From contig CAMDFR010000003.1 of NCBI GenBank assembly GCA_945897725.1, forward strand, positions 62,001 to 126,000: 64,000 nucleotides of DNA, written 5' to 3'. Numbering within the stretch: the first letter of the stretch is position 1; the number at the start of each line of letters is the position of its first letter. Source of the DNA: Chitinophaga pinensis. Lineage in GTDB: Bacteria; Bacteroidota; Bacteroidia; Chitinophagales; CAMDFR01. The notes beneath the pieces are model-generated. The model had not been told where the DNA came from. It made no database searches and worked only from the letters and a program-made list of their open reading frames with translations. Below are positions 47,616 to 55,787 of the stretch, one piece after another. The translations under genes and the position numbers were made by a program.

Positions 47616-47652
47616 AAATAAGAAAGGCTCCCATAGGGAGCCTTTCTTATTT
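47616..47652 (+). terminator. Rho-independent terminator after the beta-barrel gene
   Basis: A 17-bp perfect stem (47616-47632 paired with 47636-47652) with loop ATA; its core GGCTCCC/GGGAGCC is flanked by A and T tracts. It starts 16 nt after the stop codon and is strong enough to act in both directions. Confidence 0.92.
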
Positions 47653-47793
47653 GTAAAACACCATTTCAGAATGTATCGAAGGCTTGACATCTTTAAATTT
47701 CTACATGCCGAACTCTATAGATGATAAGAATCTAGATGATGCCATTGGATTTGATAGAAGTAGCGCCGGAAGAACTGTAGAATAGTTTTGGAC

Positions 47794-47829
47794 TTAAAAC
47801 AAACTAGGCGTCTCTTACGAAACGCCTAG
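47794..47829 (-). terminator. Rho-independent terminator downstream of nadE
   Basis: An 8-bp stem (CTAGGCGT with ACGCCTAG) and 10-nt loop is followed on the minus strand by TTTGTTTT. It is about 145 nt past the nadE stop codon. Confidence 0.75.
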
Positions 47830-47974
47830 CTGCTTACCTAAAACCCTTACACGAAAATCGTCAATTATTCATTGACAGTACAAATGTATAGAGAAATTCG
47901 AATTTTCCAAATTCCATATACCATATATTTTGTTAAAATAATCTAATGAATTATACTTGAATATCTTTCCTTCC

Positions 47975-49618
47975 TTAGGATAAATATTTAGCTACAATGG
48001 GCATTCTTCGACCCACCCCAAAGGCACAAGGCGAGACACGAAGCACTGGAGGCATTTGATGTCTTTTCCATTCCGATGTATTAACCATCTTTAATATTCG
48101 ATCTACCAAAGCGCCTTCAATATTCAATGCCTTCAAATCGTTCGGTCCCATCCTTTTTTCAATATATTGATACAAAATTTTATCAAGCACATCATAGTCA
48201 GGTAGTGAATCTGCATCTTTCTGATTTGGTCTTAATTCCGCAGATGGGGCTTTGGTGAGAATATTAGTTGGAATGATTTCTTTCAATCTATTAATGTATT
48301 CACAGATTTTATACACCTCTGTTTTATACACATCTCCTAAAACAGCAAGCCCGCCACACATGTCTCCATATAAGGTACCATAACCTACTGCTGCTTCGCT
48401 TTTATTGGTTGTGTTCAATAAAATATACCCAAACTTATTACTCATTGCCATCAAGACGATGGCTCTGCATCTCGCCTGAATATTTTCTTCTGCTACATTG
48501 AACTCTTTACCTTCAAATTGTGGTTGAAGCATTGATTCGAAAGCCTCAAATGCTTCTTTAATAGGGGTTACCTGATGAGGCGATTGTAAATTTTTTACCA
48601 ATGCCAAGGAATCACTAATGGAATGATCTGAAGAAAACTGTGAAGGGAGCAGCACACTTAGCACATTTTCTTTCCCTAGTGCTTCCACGGCTAAACATAA
48701 GACCAGCGCAGAATCTACTCCTCCTGATAATCCAAGTATGGCCTTTTTAAATCCCATTTTATTAAAATAATCCTTGATACCAGCCACTAAGGCATCATGC
48801 ATTAATTGGTATTTCATTTCATCATAATCGGGCAAATCAATTGGCTGTAGTTTTTCTGTATCAAACGTTTGGATGGCCTCTTGAAAATGAGCTAAGAGAG
48901 CGCAACAGTTGCCCTTCTCATTATATACCATAGAGCCACCATCGAAAATTAATTCAGTTTGGGCTCCTACATTATTACAATAAAAAATAGGAAGGTGATA
49001 GGTGATCGCATTGTGTTTTAAGGTTTCTTGTCGCAAAGTAGGATGCGCATAATTGAAAGGCGAGGCTGACAAATTCAGCATTACATCAGGTTTCAACTCC
49101 TTTAGTTTATCCATAGGTGCAAAGGGATAGAGCGGATTATTATCACCAATAGCCGTGTGATTCCAGATGTCTTCACATATGGTTACAGCGATTTTTTTTC
49201 CTTTATACTCTATACATTCAAAAATTGTATTGGGCTCAAAATATCGATATTCATCAAATACGTCATACGTTGGCAATAATGTTTTGTGAAAAATTTTTAC
49301 CACTTTTCCGTCTGCGATAAACCAAGCGGAATTATGTAAGTCTTTGCCTTCTACCTTTGGATTTCTACTGGGGCAACCTACCAGAATCGCAATCCCTTCA
49401 GTATGTTCGAGCAACTGGTTTACGGCCTTTTCACAGCGATCTACAAAGTCATTAAATTCTAAAAAATCACGTGGTGGATAGCCGCATACAGCCAGCTCAC
49501 CAAATAAAATAATATCTGTTTTCTCGGTCTTACCAACAGAAATAGCTTCAATTATTTTCTTGATATTATATTCAAAGTTACCAATATGGTAGTTGAGCTG
49601 AGCGACGCTTATTTTCAT
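47975..49618 (-). CDS. nadE: Glutamine-dependent NAD+ synthetase
   Basis: The 547-aa enzyme joins a nitrilase-type glutaminase domain (residues about 1-260, with Glu in GELAVCGYPPRDFL, Lys in FHKTLLPTYDVFDEYRYFEP and Cys in VTICEDIWNH) to an ATP-pyrophosphatase NAD-synthetase domain (about 285-547, SGGVDSALV at about 297). It converts deamido-NAD to NAD with glutamine as the nitrogen donor. A -7 element lies upstream. gldB and a barrel gene are the neighbours. Confidence 0.96.
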   Translation of the reverse strand: MKISVAQLNYHIGNFEYNIKKIIEAISVGKTEKTDIILFGELAVCGYPPRDFLEFNDFVDRCEKAVNQLLEHTEGIAILVGCPSRNPKVEGKDLHNSAWFIADGKVVKIFHKTLLPTYDVFDEYRYFEPNTIFECIEYKGKKIAVTICEDIWNHTAIGDNNPLYPFAPMDKLKELKPDVMLNLSASPFNYAHPTLRQETLKHNAITYHLPIFYCNNVGAQTELIFDGGSMVYNEKGNCCALLAHFQEAIQTFDTEKLQPIDLPDYDEMKYQLMHDALVAGIKDYFNKMGFKKAILGLSGGVDSALVLCLAVEALGKENVLSVLLPSQFSSDHSISDSLALVKNLQSPHQVTPIKEAFEAFESMLQPQFEGKEFNVAEENIQARCRAIVLMAMSNKFGYILLNTTNKSEAAVGYGTLYGDMCGGLAVLGDVYKTEVYKICEYINRLKEIIPTNILTKAPSAELRPNQKDADSLPDYDVLDKILYQYIEKRMGPNDLKALNIEGALVDRILKMVNTSEWKRHQMPPVLRVSPCAFGVGRRMPIVAKYLS

Positions 49619-49646
49619 AAAACATTTTAATTTATCGGCAGAAAAG

Positions 49647-49654
49647 CAAAGATA
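49647..49654 (-). promoter_or_regulatory. Bacteroidota -7 element of nadE
   Basis: TATCTTTG on the minus strand exactly matches TAnnTTTG, 28 nt upstream of the nadE ATG at 49618. The -33 element is not evident. Confidence 0.45.
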
Positions 49655-49713
49655 CTATATCCATAACTTTGATGCATCACCTGAAGTAACCAAGCAAGAA
49701 GAGAAGAATATAC

Positions 49714-50445
49714 TTAGAACAATATTCCTATTCTAAAGGAAAAATAACTTAAGAACACTTGATCATTCAGAAGTCCAGTAGGCTTGCCTTTATAGGCTTT
49801 TGATGTACTGTCCTTAATATGATTTAAAAAAGCATATTTAAAGATGACACCCGCAATGACTGATGTTTTACCACTGATATTGTACTCTATTCCTGCCCCT
49901 ACATGAGTGGCTAGGTCAAAAAAGTTTACCCTTGAACCATACACCTTTATCTGAGTTTTTAGAGAATCGTCAAAGTCATTGCTATAGTTTGCTCTTGCTG
50001 AAAGGAGCAACATTGGAGTGAGCCCTAATTCTCCATACGCTGTGATCTTTTTAAACTCATTTGTTCTTAGTTTTAGTCCTAATGGTATCTCTAAAAATTG
50101 AGTAATATATTTGTGGTTTAGTGACTTTGGATTTCCCAAAGTATCGTTTAGATGGTAGACAAGATTCACACCCAAATAATCAAAATAAATACCAGTACTA
50201 AAACCATAGTTGGTGGCAAAGTATCTGTCTATCTGCAATCCAGCCTGAAACCCTCCTCTCACACCTTTATTATCTGTTTGAACACCAGGCGCACGAGCAA
50301 AAGAAATAATAGGATTAAAATTAATACCAAGTCTTGTCTTGTCGCCCAAAAAACCATTAGACCCACTTCCAGCCAATAAGACTTCTGGCAGCAATGCTAG
50401 AAGCATTATTAAAAAAAGGATTTGTGTATAGTATTTGTTTTTCAT
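49714..50445 (-). CDS. Outer-membrane beta-barrel (PorT-like) protein
   Basis: The 243-aa protein has a signal peptide (about 1-25, LPEVLLAG) and barrel strands with alternating polar and nonpolar residues, such as GFQAGLQIDRYFATNYGFST and YITQFLEIPLGLKLRTNEF. The latter fits the outer-membrane beta-barrel family. It is divergent from gldB, 73 nt away. A specific role is not known. Confidence 0.78.
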   Translation of the reverse strand: MKNKYYTQILFLIMLLALLPEVLLAGSGSNGFLGDKTRLGINFNPIISFARAPGVQTDNKGVRGGFQAGLQIDRYFATNYGFSTGIYFDYLGVNLVYHLNDTLGNPKSLNHKYITQFLEIPLGLKLRTNEFKKITAYGELGLTPMLLLSARANYSNDFDDSLKTQIKVYGSRVNFFDLATHVGAGIEYNISGKTSVIAGVIFKYAFLNHIKDSTSKAYKGKPTGLLNDQVFLSYFSFRIGILF

Positions 50446-50518
50446 TATTATGAAAATTGAACAATAAAACTAATAAAATTTAAGTTAAACTTGTGATTAA
50501 ATTCTTAATAAACATCGA

Positions 50519-51559
50519 ATGCCATTCAACAATAAAAATCTACCTCACTCCCTAATACTTGTTTTTTTATTCATTCTCATCCTTAGTGCTTGTAATTGCG
50601 GAAAAGAGAAGAAAAAACCTAATGTAAGCGACATTAAAATTGAGCTAACCACTTATCGTTTTGATAGAGAATTTCAACATTTAGACACAACAAAAATGCA
50701 AGCAAGCATGATGATGTTGGAGAAAAAATACGACATATACTATGATGTTTATGTTCATGACATCATGAAATTTGGCTATCGCAGGGATAGTTCTAACTTC
50801 CTAGCAGAAAACATTAAAGGATATTTAAGAAATCGCGACATGAAGGATTTGTATGACACTGTTCAGCAACGTTTCCCGAACTTGGCCCCCTTTGAAACGG
50901 AGTTAAAAAAATCCTTTCAATTTGCAAAATATTATGCACCACATGTTAAATTGCCTAGCAAATTAGTGACTTGTATTGGTGGTTTAAACATGGGAGCCTT
51001 TACCATAGACACAGACTATGTTAGTGTTGGACTTGATTTGTTTTTAGGGGACCAATATGTGCATTATGATGTTTTCCCTCAGTACATTTCGGCTAAGTTT
51101 ATAAAAGAGCTAATGCTACCAAACACCATGAAAGCTATCTACAACAATAACTTTGGCAACCCATACATGACGAGCGAAAATTTGATCAATACGATGATAG
51201 AGGTTGGCAAGCAACAATATTTTCTTGAGAAGGCATTACCAGATGTATCCTCAGAATATCTATTTGCTTATTCTTCCGATCAATTAAAATGGTGTGAGGC
51301 CAGTGAGAAATCAATTTGGAAATATCTTGCCGACAAGGATGATTTTTATAAAGAAAGAGATGAAGACATAAGGCATTACATCGGAGAACAGCCTTCTACT
51401 CCCGGAATGCCTCCTGAAAGTCCAGGTAATATTGGTGCTTGGGTCGGTTATAAAATAGTGAGTGCCTATATGGAAAGTATGAATAACCAACCAAGTATGG
51501 AACAGTTGATTAAAACGAATCCGAAAGAAATTTTAGCGAAAAGCAAGTACAAGCCATAA
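50519..51559 (+). CDS. gldB: Gliding-motility lipoprotein GldB
   Basis: The 346-aa protein has a lipoprotein signal (hydrophobic stretch about 12-24, lipobox LSAC with Cys25), then the GldB-type segment IELTTYRFDREFQHLDTT and DIYYDVYVHDIMKFG. GldB is a membrane-anchored protein needed for gliding and surface secretion in F. johnsoniae, where it is often next to gldC; no gldC is seen here. It is convergent with apaG (30 nt). Confidence 0.85.
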   Translation: MPFNNKNLPHSLILVFLFILILSACNCGKEKKKPNVSDIKIELTTYRFDREFQHLDTTKMQASMMMLEKKYDIYYDVYVHDIMKFGYRRDSSNFLAENIKGYLRNRDMKDLYDTVQQRFPNLAPFETELKKSFQFAKYYAPHVKLPSKLVTCIGGLNMGAFTIDTDYVSVGLDLFLGDQYVHYDVFPQYISAKFIKELMLPNTMKAIYNNNFGNPYMTSENLINTMIEVGKQQYFLEKALPDVSSEYLFAYSSDQLKWCEASEKSIWKYLADKDDFYKERDEDIRHYIGEQPSTPGMPPESPGNIGAWVGYKIVSAYMESMNNQPSMEQLIKTNPKEILAKSKYKP

Positions 51560-51589
51560 TATAGTTAGGTTAGATACTATGAAGCTCAG

Positions 51590-51976
51590 TTAATTCATTT
51601 TCTCGATGGTAGATAATACAAACTTAGGGATCTCTACATTAAATTTTTCGCCAGTAGAGCAGTTTTCAAATACATAATATCCGTGCATCGCGCCAAAATC
51701 GCTTTTTAGGTTAGAGCCTGAAACATACTGATAACGAGCGCCTGGATGAATCACAGGCTGAGAACCTACAACACCTTCTCCTTCTACTTCACTTTTTTCT
51801 CCTATTGAATCAAAAACATACCAATGTCTACTCATCAGCTGAACAGGAAACTCATTATGATTTTCCAAGGTGATTCTGTAGGCGAAAATAAACCGGCCGT
51901 TAGCAGGATCACTAATCTTTTCCTGATAACCCATTTCTACAATGACACGTAGGCCTAGCGTAATTTTTGTTAACAT
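51590..51976 (-). CDS. apaG: ApaG (DUF525) protein
   Basis: The 128-aa protein carries the ApaG Ig-like fold: FIFAYRITLENHNEFPVQLM, RHWYVFDSIGEKSEVEGEGV, VIHPGARYQYVSGS, HGYYVFENCSTGEKFNVEIP. Its molecular function in bacteria is not settled; it is linked to diadenosine-phosphate metabolism and metal transport. It lies 40 nt after gmk and may be the last gene of the yicC-gmk-apaG transcript. Confidence 0.92.
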   Translation of the reverse strand: MLTKITLGLRVIVEMGYQEKISDPANGRFIFAYRITLENHNEFPVQLMSRHWYVFDSIGEKSEVEGEGVVGSQPVIHPGARYQYVSGSNLKSDFGAMHGYYVFENCSTGEKFNVEIPKFVLSTIEKMN

Positions 51977-52016
51977 CTTATAGTAAAAATAAAAACTATT
52001 GAATTGAAAAGCAAAT

Positions 52017-52607
52017 TTATTTTAAAAATGCCACAACCAAATCATAGGCTTCTTTACAAGCCCTTTCTAGGTCATCATTAAGCACTGTTTTGTCAAACTT
52101 ATCCATATAGGTTAATTCTGAAGCGGCCTTAGCTATCCTTTTCTTCAAACTTGCTTCGCTCTCCGTATTGCGCCGTGTGAGCCGTTCCACCAAAATATCA
52201 AGAGAAGGAGGCTGAATAAAAATAGTGAGTGCCTGCTCTTTAAACTGTCTTTTTAAGTTTATAGCCCCAAGCACATCTATATCGAACAAAACAATTCTTT
52301 CGTCTTTCCAAAGCCTTTGTAGCTCGCTTTTTAATGTACCATAGAAGCTACCTTCATAAACCTCTTCAAACTCTACAAACGCATCATTGGCAATTTTATC
52401 TTCGAATGCTTCCTTGCCAATGAAGTAATAATCTACGCCATCTACTTCGCCGCTTCTACGTTCTCTTGTGCAGGCAGACACTGAAAAGCTCAGTGGCAAA
52501 TCAGATGCCAACAAACGCTTTACAATAGTTGTTTTACCTGCTCCTGATGGTGCTGTAACGATTACTAAGCGACCTTTTAAGTCTGTACTATTTATCTTTT
52601 CAATCAT
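52017..52607 (-). CDS. gmk: Guanylate kinase
   Basis: The 196-aa enzyme has the P-loop APSGAGKTTIVKRLL (about residues 19-33), then SVSACTRERRSGEVDGVDYYF (GMP-binding) and YGTLKSELQRLWKDERIVLF. It phosphorylates GMP to GDP. I chose the ATG at 52607 rather than the upstream one at 52625 because it gives the usual short N-terminus; both are possible. It lies downstream of yicC. Confidence 0.95.
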   Translation of the reverse strand: MIEKINSTDLKGRLVIVTAPSGAGKTTIVKRLLASDLPLSFSVSACTRERRSGEVDGVDYYFIGKEAFEDKIANDAFVEFEEVYEGSFYGTLKSELQRLWKDERIVLFDIDVLGAINLKRQFKEQALTIFIQPPSLDILVERLTRRNTESEASLKKRIAKAASELTYMDKFDKTVLNDDLERACKEAYDLVVAFLK

Positions 52608-52692
52608 ATATTTTTTCCTATCCACTATAAATGAAGCTTTCTAATCATCCTACTAGAAAGATGCTGTTGAAGTGTAAATGCAACCTATAGTA

Positions 52693-53568
52693 TTACAATA
52701 CATTGTTTAATTGTTCCTTGATTTTTTCTAGTTCGTCCTTCATTTGCACAACCATTTTTTGCAAATCTTTATCATTCGCTTTGGAGCCTATGGTATTAAT
52801 TTCTCTACCCATTTCTTGAGAAACGAAGGCCAATTTTCTGCCCTTCAATCCAATATTCTCCTCTAAAATATCAAAGAAATATTTACAGTGCGATTTTAAG
52901 CGCACCACTTCTTCTGTTATGTCTAATTTTTCTAAATAGTAAATCATCTCCTGCTCTAGTCGATTGCTGTCTATACTTACGTTATTTTGAATGGCTTGAA
53001 GATTTTCTTTGAGATTGGTTCTAATCGTTTTGGTTCTTTGGGGTTCCTCTTTTTCAATTTCAGATAGATTTTCCAGAATCAAATTTACCCTTGCCACCAA
53101 CTCCTTCTCTAAGCCACTACCTTCTGTATGTCGAAACAATTTCATTTCTTCCAATGCTTGATTAAGCAAGTCAAAGATTTCTGCCTTCACCTCTTCTGCC
53201 TTTGTCTCCTGTGTGTTTTGTATAACACCTGGAAGTTTCAAAGCACTGTCCAACACACCATCTTTGGAAGTATTTGTCTCTTCGCAAATGGCGTTCAGTT
53301 GTTTCAAATAGTTTTTGAGTAGGTTGGTGTTTACTGTATTGCTGATATCAGCTTGTGTTTCTTCAATAACAATACCCACATCGACTTTACCTCTCTCCAA
53401 TGCATTATTGATATGATTGCGCCAAACAAATTCGTATTGTCTGTAAGCGGACGGAAACTTCATATTTAACTCAAGTCCTTTACTATTTAGTGAGCGCATC
53501 TCCACTGTAATATTTCGGCCTTCTTTCATCAAAGATGATTTGCCGTAGCCTGTCATGGAATATATCAT
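52693..53568 (-). CDS. YicC/YloC-family endoribonuclease
   Basis: The 291-aa protein begins MIYSMTGYGKSSLMKEGRNI and contains EMRSLNSKGLELNMKFPS, FRHTEGSGLEKELVAR and CKYFFDILEENIGLKGRKLAFVSQEMGREINTIGSKAND, all diagnostic of YicC. YicC cleaves or helps turn over small RNAs (in E. coli RyhB). In Bacteroidota it is commonly followed by gmk, as here. Its leader carries the hairpin at 53593-53617. Confidence 0.93.
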   Translation of the reverse strand: MIYSMTGYGKSSLMKEGRNITVEMRSLNSKGLELNMKFPSAYRQYEFVWRNHINNALERGKVDVGIVIEETQADISNTVNTNLLKNYLKQLNAICEETNTSKDGVLDSALKLPGVIQNTQETKAEEVKAEIFDLLNQALEEMKLFRHTEGSGLEKELVARVNLILENLSEIEKEEPQRTKTIRTNLKENLQAIQNNVSIDSNRLEQEMIYYLEKLDITEEVVRLKSHCKYFFDILEENIGLKGRKLAFVSQEMGREINTIGSKANDKDLQKMVVQMKDELEKIKEQLNNVL

Positions 53569-53585
53569 GTTATTGGTTTATGTAG

Positions 53586-53617
53586 AAAAAAAGTGATTGA
53601 CTGCTTTCACCAATCAC
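53586..53617 (-). terminator. Hairpin-plus-T-run between htpG and yicC, possible leader attenuator
   Basis: A 7-bp stem GTGATTG/CAATCAC closes an 11-nt loop and is followed on the minus strand by seven T residues. It is the second of two terminator-like elements downstream of htpG and lies 18 nt before the yicC start codon. A poor -7 match (TATTTTG) just upstream could put it inside the yicC leader. Confidence 0.6.
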
Positions 53618-53649
53618 CTACAAAATAAAGGCTTTTTTTTGAATGAGCA

Positions 53650-53684
53650 CCAAAAAACAAAGCTCTTGGGACTTCCCAAGAGCT
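53650..53684 (-). terminator. Rho-independent terminator of htpG
   Basis: A 10-bp stem AGCTCTTGGG/CCCAAGAGCT with a 4-nt loop (53661-53684), followed on the minus strand by TTTGTTTTTTGG, starts about 39 nt after the htpG stop. A clear classical terminator. Confidence 0.9.
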
Positions 53685-53722
53685 TTCATTAATATGATTT
53701 TATTAAAACAGCAGAGCCAAAA

Positions 53723-55588
53723 TTAAATGCTCTCTACACTTCTATTGATGAATGCTGTTAAGTGGCTTCCTTTCAACATTCCTTGCTGCAACAATGCTAA
53801 GTCATACAAGTTTTTGATCATCTCTACCTTATCCGTTGCTTGCAAGAGCTTTGAAGCTATTGGATGATTGGTGTTGACCACTAGATTAAAAGACTCAGGC
53901 ATATTGCCCATAAAAGAATACATTCCTCCTCCGCCCAGTTTGCTCATATCTGCCATTCGTCGCATGAATTCATTCTTGGTAATCATCACTGGCATATCAT
54001 CAGGAGACAATGCTTTCAACTCTACATGCACTCCTTCGGTGGGTACGTTCTCCTGAAAAACTTTTTTCAGCGCCTCTTCCTCCTCTGATGAAAGGACAGA
54101 AATAAGTGTTTCATCCTTCTCTATCATTTTATCGAAAGTATCCGCATCTACACGCGAAAATTTATAGTCTCCATTTTTTGATTCCATGTGTTGAATAAAA
54201 TGCTGATCGATCATCTCGTCGAATAAAAGCACATCATAACCTTTCTTTGTTGCGCCTTGTATATAGGCATCTTGCGATTCCTGATCTGTAGAATACAAAA
54301 CAACTATTTTACCATTTTTGTCTAATTGTAAAGCTTCAATTTGTAGTTTGTATGCTTCTAAGGTGAATAATTTCTTTTCGATATTTTGATACAAGCAAAA
54401 ATCTTTTGCTCTGTCATAAAATTTATCATCACTGATCATCCCGTATTTCACAAACAAACCAATACTTTCCCATTTCGAATCATAACTAGTTCTATCATTC
54501 TTGAATAAATCGCCTAATTTATCCGCTACTTTTTTACTAATATGAGCAGTAATTTTTTTGACATTTGAGTCACTTTGTAAATAGCTACGAGATACATTTA
54601 AAGGAATGTCTGGCGAATCCAACACCCCGTGCATCATCATCAAATATTCTGGTACAATCTGCTCTACATTATCGGTAACAAAAACTTGATTGCTGTATAA
54701 TTGAATTTTATTTTTTTGTACTTCATATGTTTTTTTCAATTTAGGGAAATACAAAATACCTGTTAGCTTAAAAGGAAAATCAACATTAAGGTGAATCCAG
54801 AAAAGTGGATCTTCGGTAAATGGATATAATTCGCGGTAAAAGTTAAGGTAATCTTCATCCTTTAAATCTGCAGGGGCCAAAGTCCAAGCTGGTGTTGGAT
54901 TGTTGATGATTCTATCTTTCTTTACCTTTATTTCTTTATCCTCAGCATCTTTCTCTGTTATTTCTTCTTGACCGAATTTAATGGGAATGGGTAAAAATTT
55001 ACAGTATTTGTTAAGTAAATCTCCTATTTTATTTTCATCGGCGAACTCTATTGATTCCTCTGAGATGTGCAGAATAATGTCTGTTCCACGTTCTATTTTA
55101 TCTGAAGAAGACATTTCAAATTCAGGACTGCCATCACATGACCACTTTACTGCTGGCTCGTTCTTGAACGACTTTGAAATAATTTCTACTTTTTCTGATA
55201 CCATAAATGCAGAATAAAAGCCCAAACCAAAATGCCCAATGATGTTGATGCCACCATCTACATTTTTGAATTTTTCAATAAATTCTTCGGCAGAAGAAAA
55301 CGCAACTTGATTGATATACTTTTCAATCTCTTCGGCAGTCATACCAATTCCTTTGTCAGAAATAGTTACCGTCTTTTCTTCTTTATTTACTTTTATTTCA
55401 ACTGCGATATCACCCAACTCTTCCTTCAATTCACCCGAACTAGCTAGTTTTTTGACTTTCTGAGTGGCATCTACTGCATTAGAAACAAGCTCGCGCAGAA
55501 AAATCTCATGGTCACTGTATAAAAACTTTTTTATGATTGGGAAAATGTTTTCCGTATTTACATTAATTTTTCCTTTTTGCGTACTCAT
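53723..55588 (-). CDS. htpG: Molecular chaperone HtpG (Hsp90)
   Basis: The 621-aa protein begins MSTQKGKINVNTENIFPIIK and has the ATPase motifs ELVSNAVDATQK (about residue 30), DKGIGMTAEEI (about 75) and FGLGFYSAFMV (about 112), a middle domain and a C-terminal dimerisation domain. It helps fold stress-sensitive proteins in an ATP cycle. The frame is open for 44 more codons upstream, but this start is where the family begins and an upstream -7 element at 55703-55710 gives a leader of about 110 nt. No CIRCE element was seen. Confidence 0.95.
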   Translation of the reverse strand: MSTQKGKINVNTENIFPIIKKFLYSDHEIFLRELVSNAVDATQKVKKLASSGELKEELGDIAVEIKVNKEEKTVTISDKGIGMTAEEIEKYINQVAFSSAEEFIEKFKNVDGGINIIGHFGLGFYSAFMVSEKVEIISKSFKNEPAVKWSCDGSPEFEMSSSDKIERGTDIILHISEESIEFADENKIGDLLNKYCKFLPIPIKFGQEEITEKDAEDKEIKVKKDRIINNPTPAWTLAPADLKDEDYLNFYRELYPFTEDPLFWIHLNVDFPFKLTGILYFPKLKKTYEVQKNKIQLYSNQVFVTDNVEQIVPEYLMMMHGVLDSPDIPLNVSRSYLQSDSNVKKITAHISKKVADKLGDLFKNDRTSYDSKWESIGLFVKYGMISDDKFYDRAKDFCLYQNIEKKLFTLEAYKLQIEALQLDKNGKIVVLYSTDQESQDAYIQGATKKGYDVLLFDEMIDQHFIQHMESKNGDYKFSRVDADTFDKMIEKDETLISVLSSEEEEALKKVFQENVPTEGVHVELKALSPDDMPVMITKNEFMRRMADMSKLGGGGMYSFMGNMPESFNLVVNTNHPIASKLLQATDKVEMIKNLYDLALLQQGMLKGSHLTAFINRSVESI

Positions 55589-55702
55589 TTTGATCTTTTT
55601 AATAATTAATTTAGACTTGTTTAATAGAGAGCAGAGCTTCAAAGAATATGCCATTGCATAATGCTCTGACAAATTGACTGAAAAAATCTTAAAAACTAGG
55701 TA

Positions 55703-55710
55703 CAAATGTA
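55703..55710 (-). promoter_or_regulatory. Bacteroidota -7 element upstream of htpG
   Basis: TACATTTG on the minus strand exactly matches TAnnTTTG. It predicts a start near 55697 and a leader of about 109 nt. No good -33 was found. Confidence 0.45.
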
Positions 55711-55787
55711 CTTTCAACAAACTATCTTTATTGGCGAGTTAAATTTCTACACGATATTTCTATTGATCAATTGTAAAGACAAAAAAG

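Larger units (their letters stand above)
47601..47974. other. Intergenic region with two convergent terminators and a coding-like remnant
   Basis: The 374-nt gap contains a plus-strand terminator (47616-47652) and a minus-strand terminator (47794-47829). Between them lies a plus-strand frame of 26 codons (47705-47785, starting MPNSIDDKNLDDAIGF) that is open some 16 codons further upstream. It may be the tail of a lost gene. I see no other feature. Confidence 0.6.
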
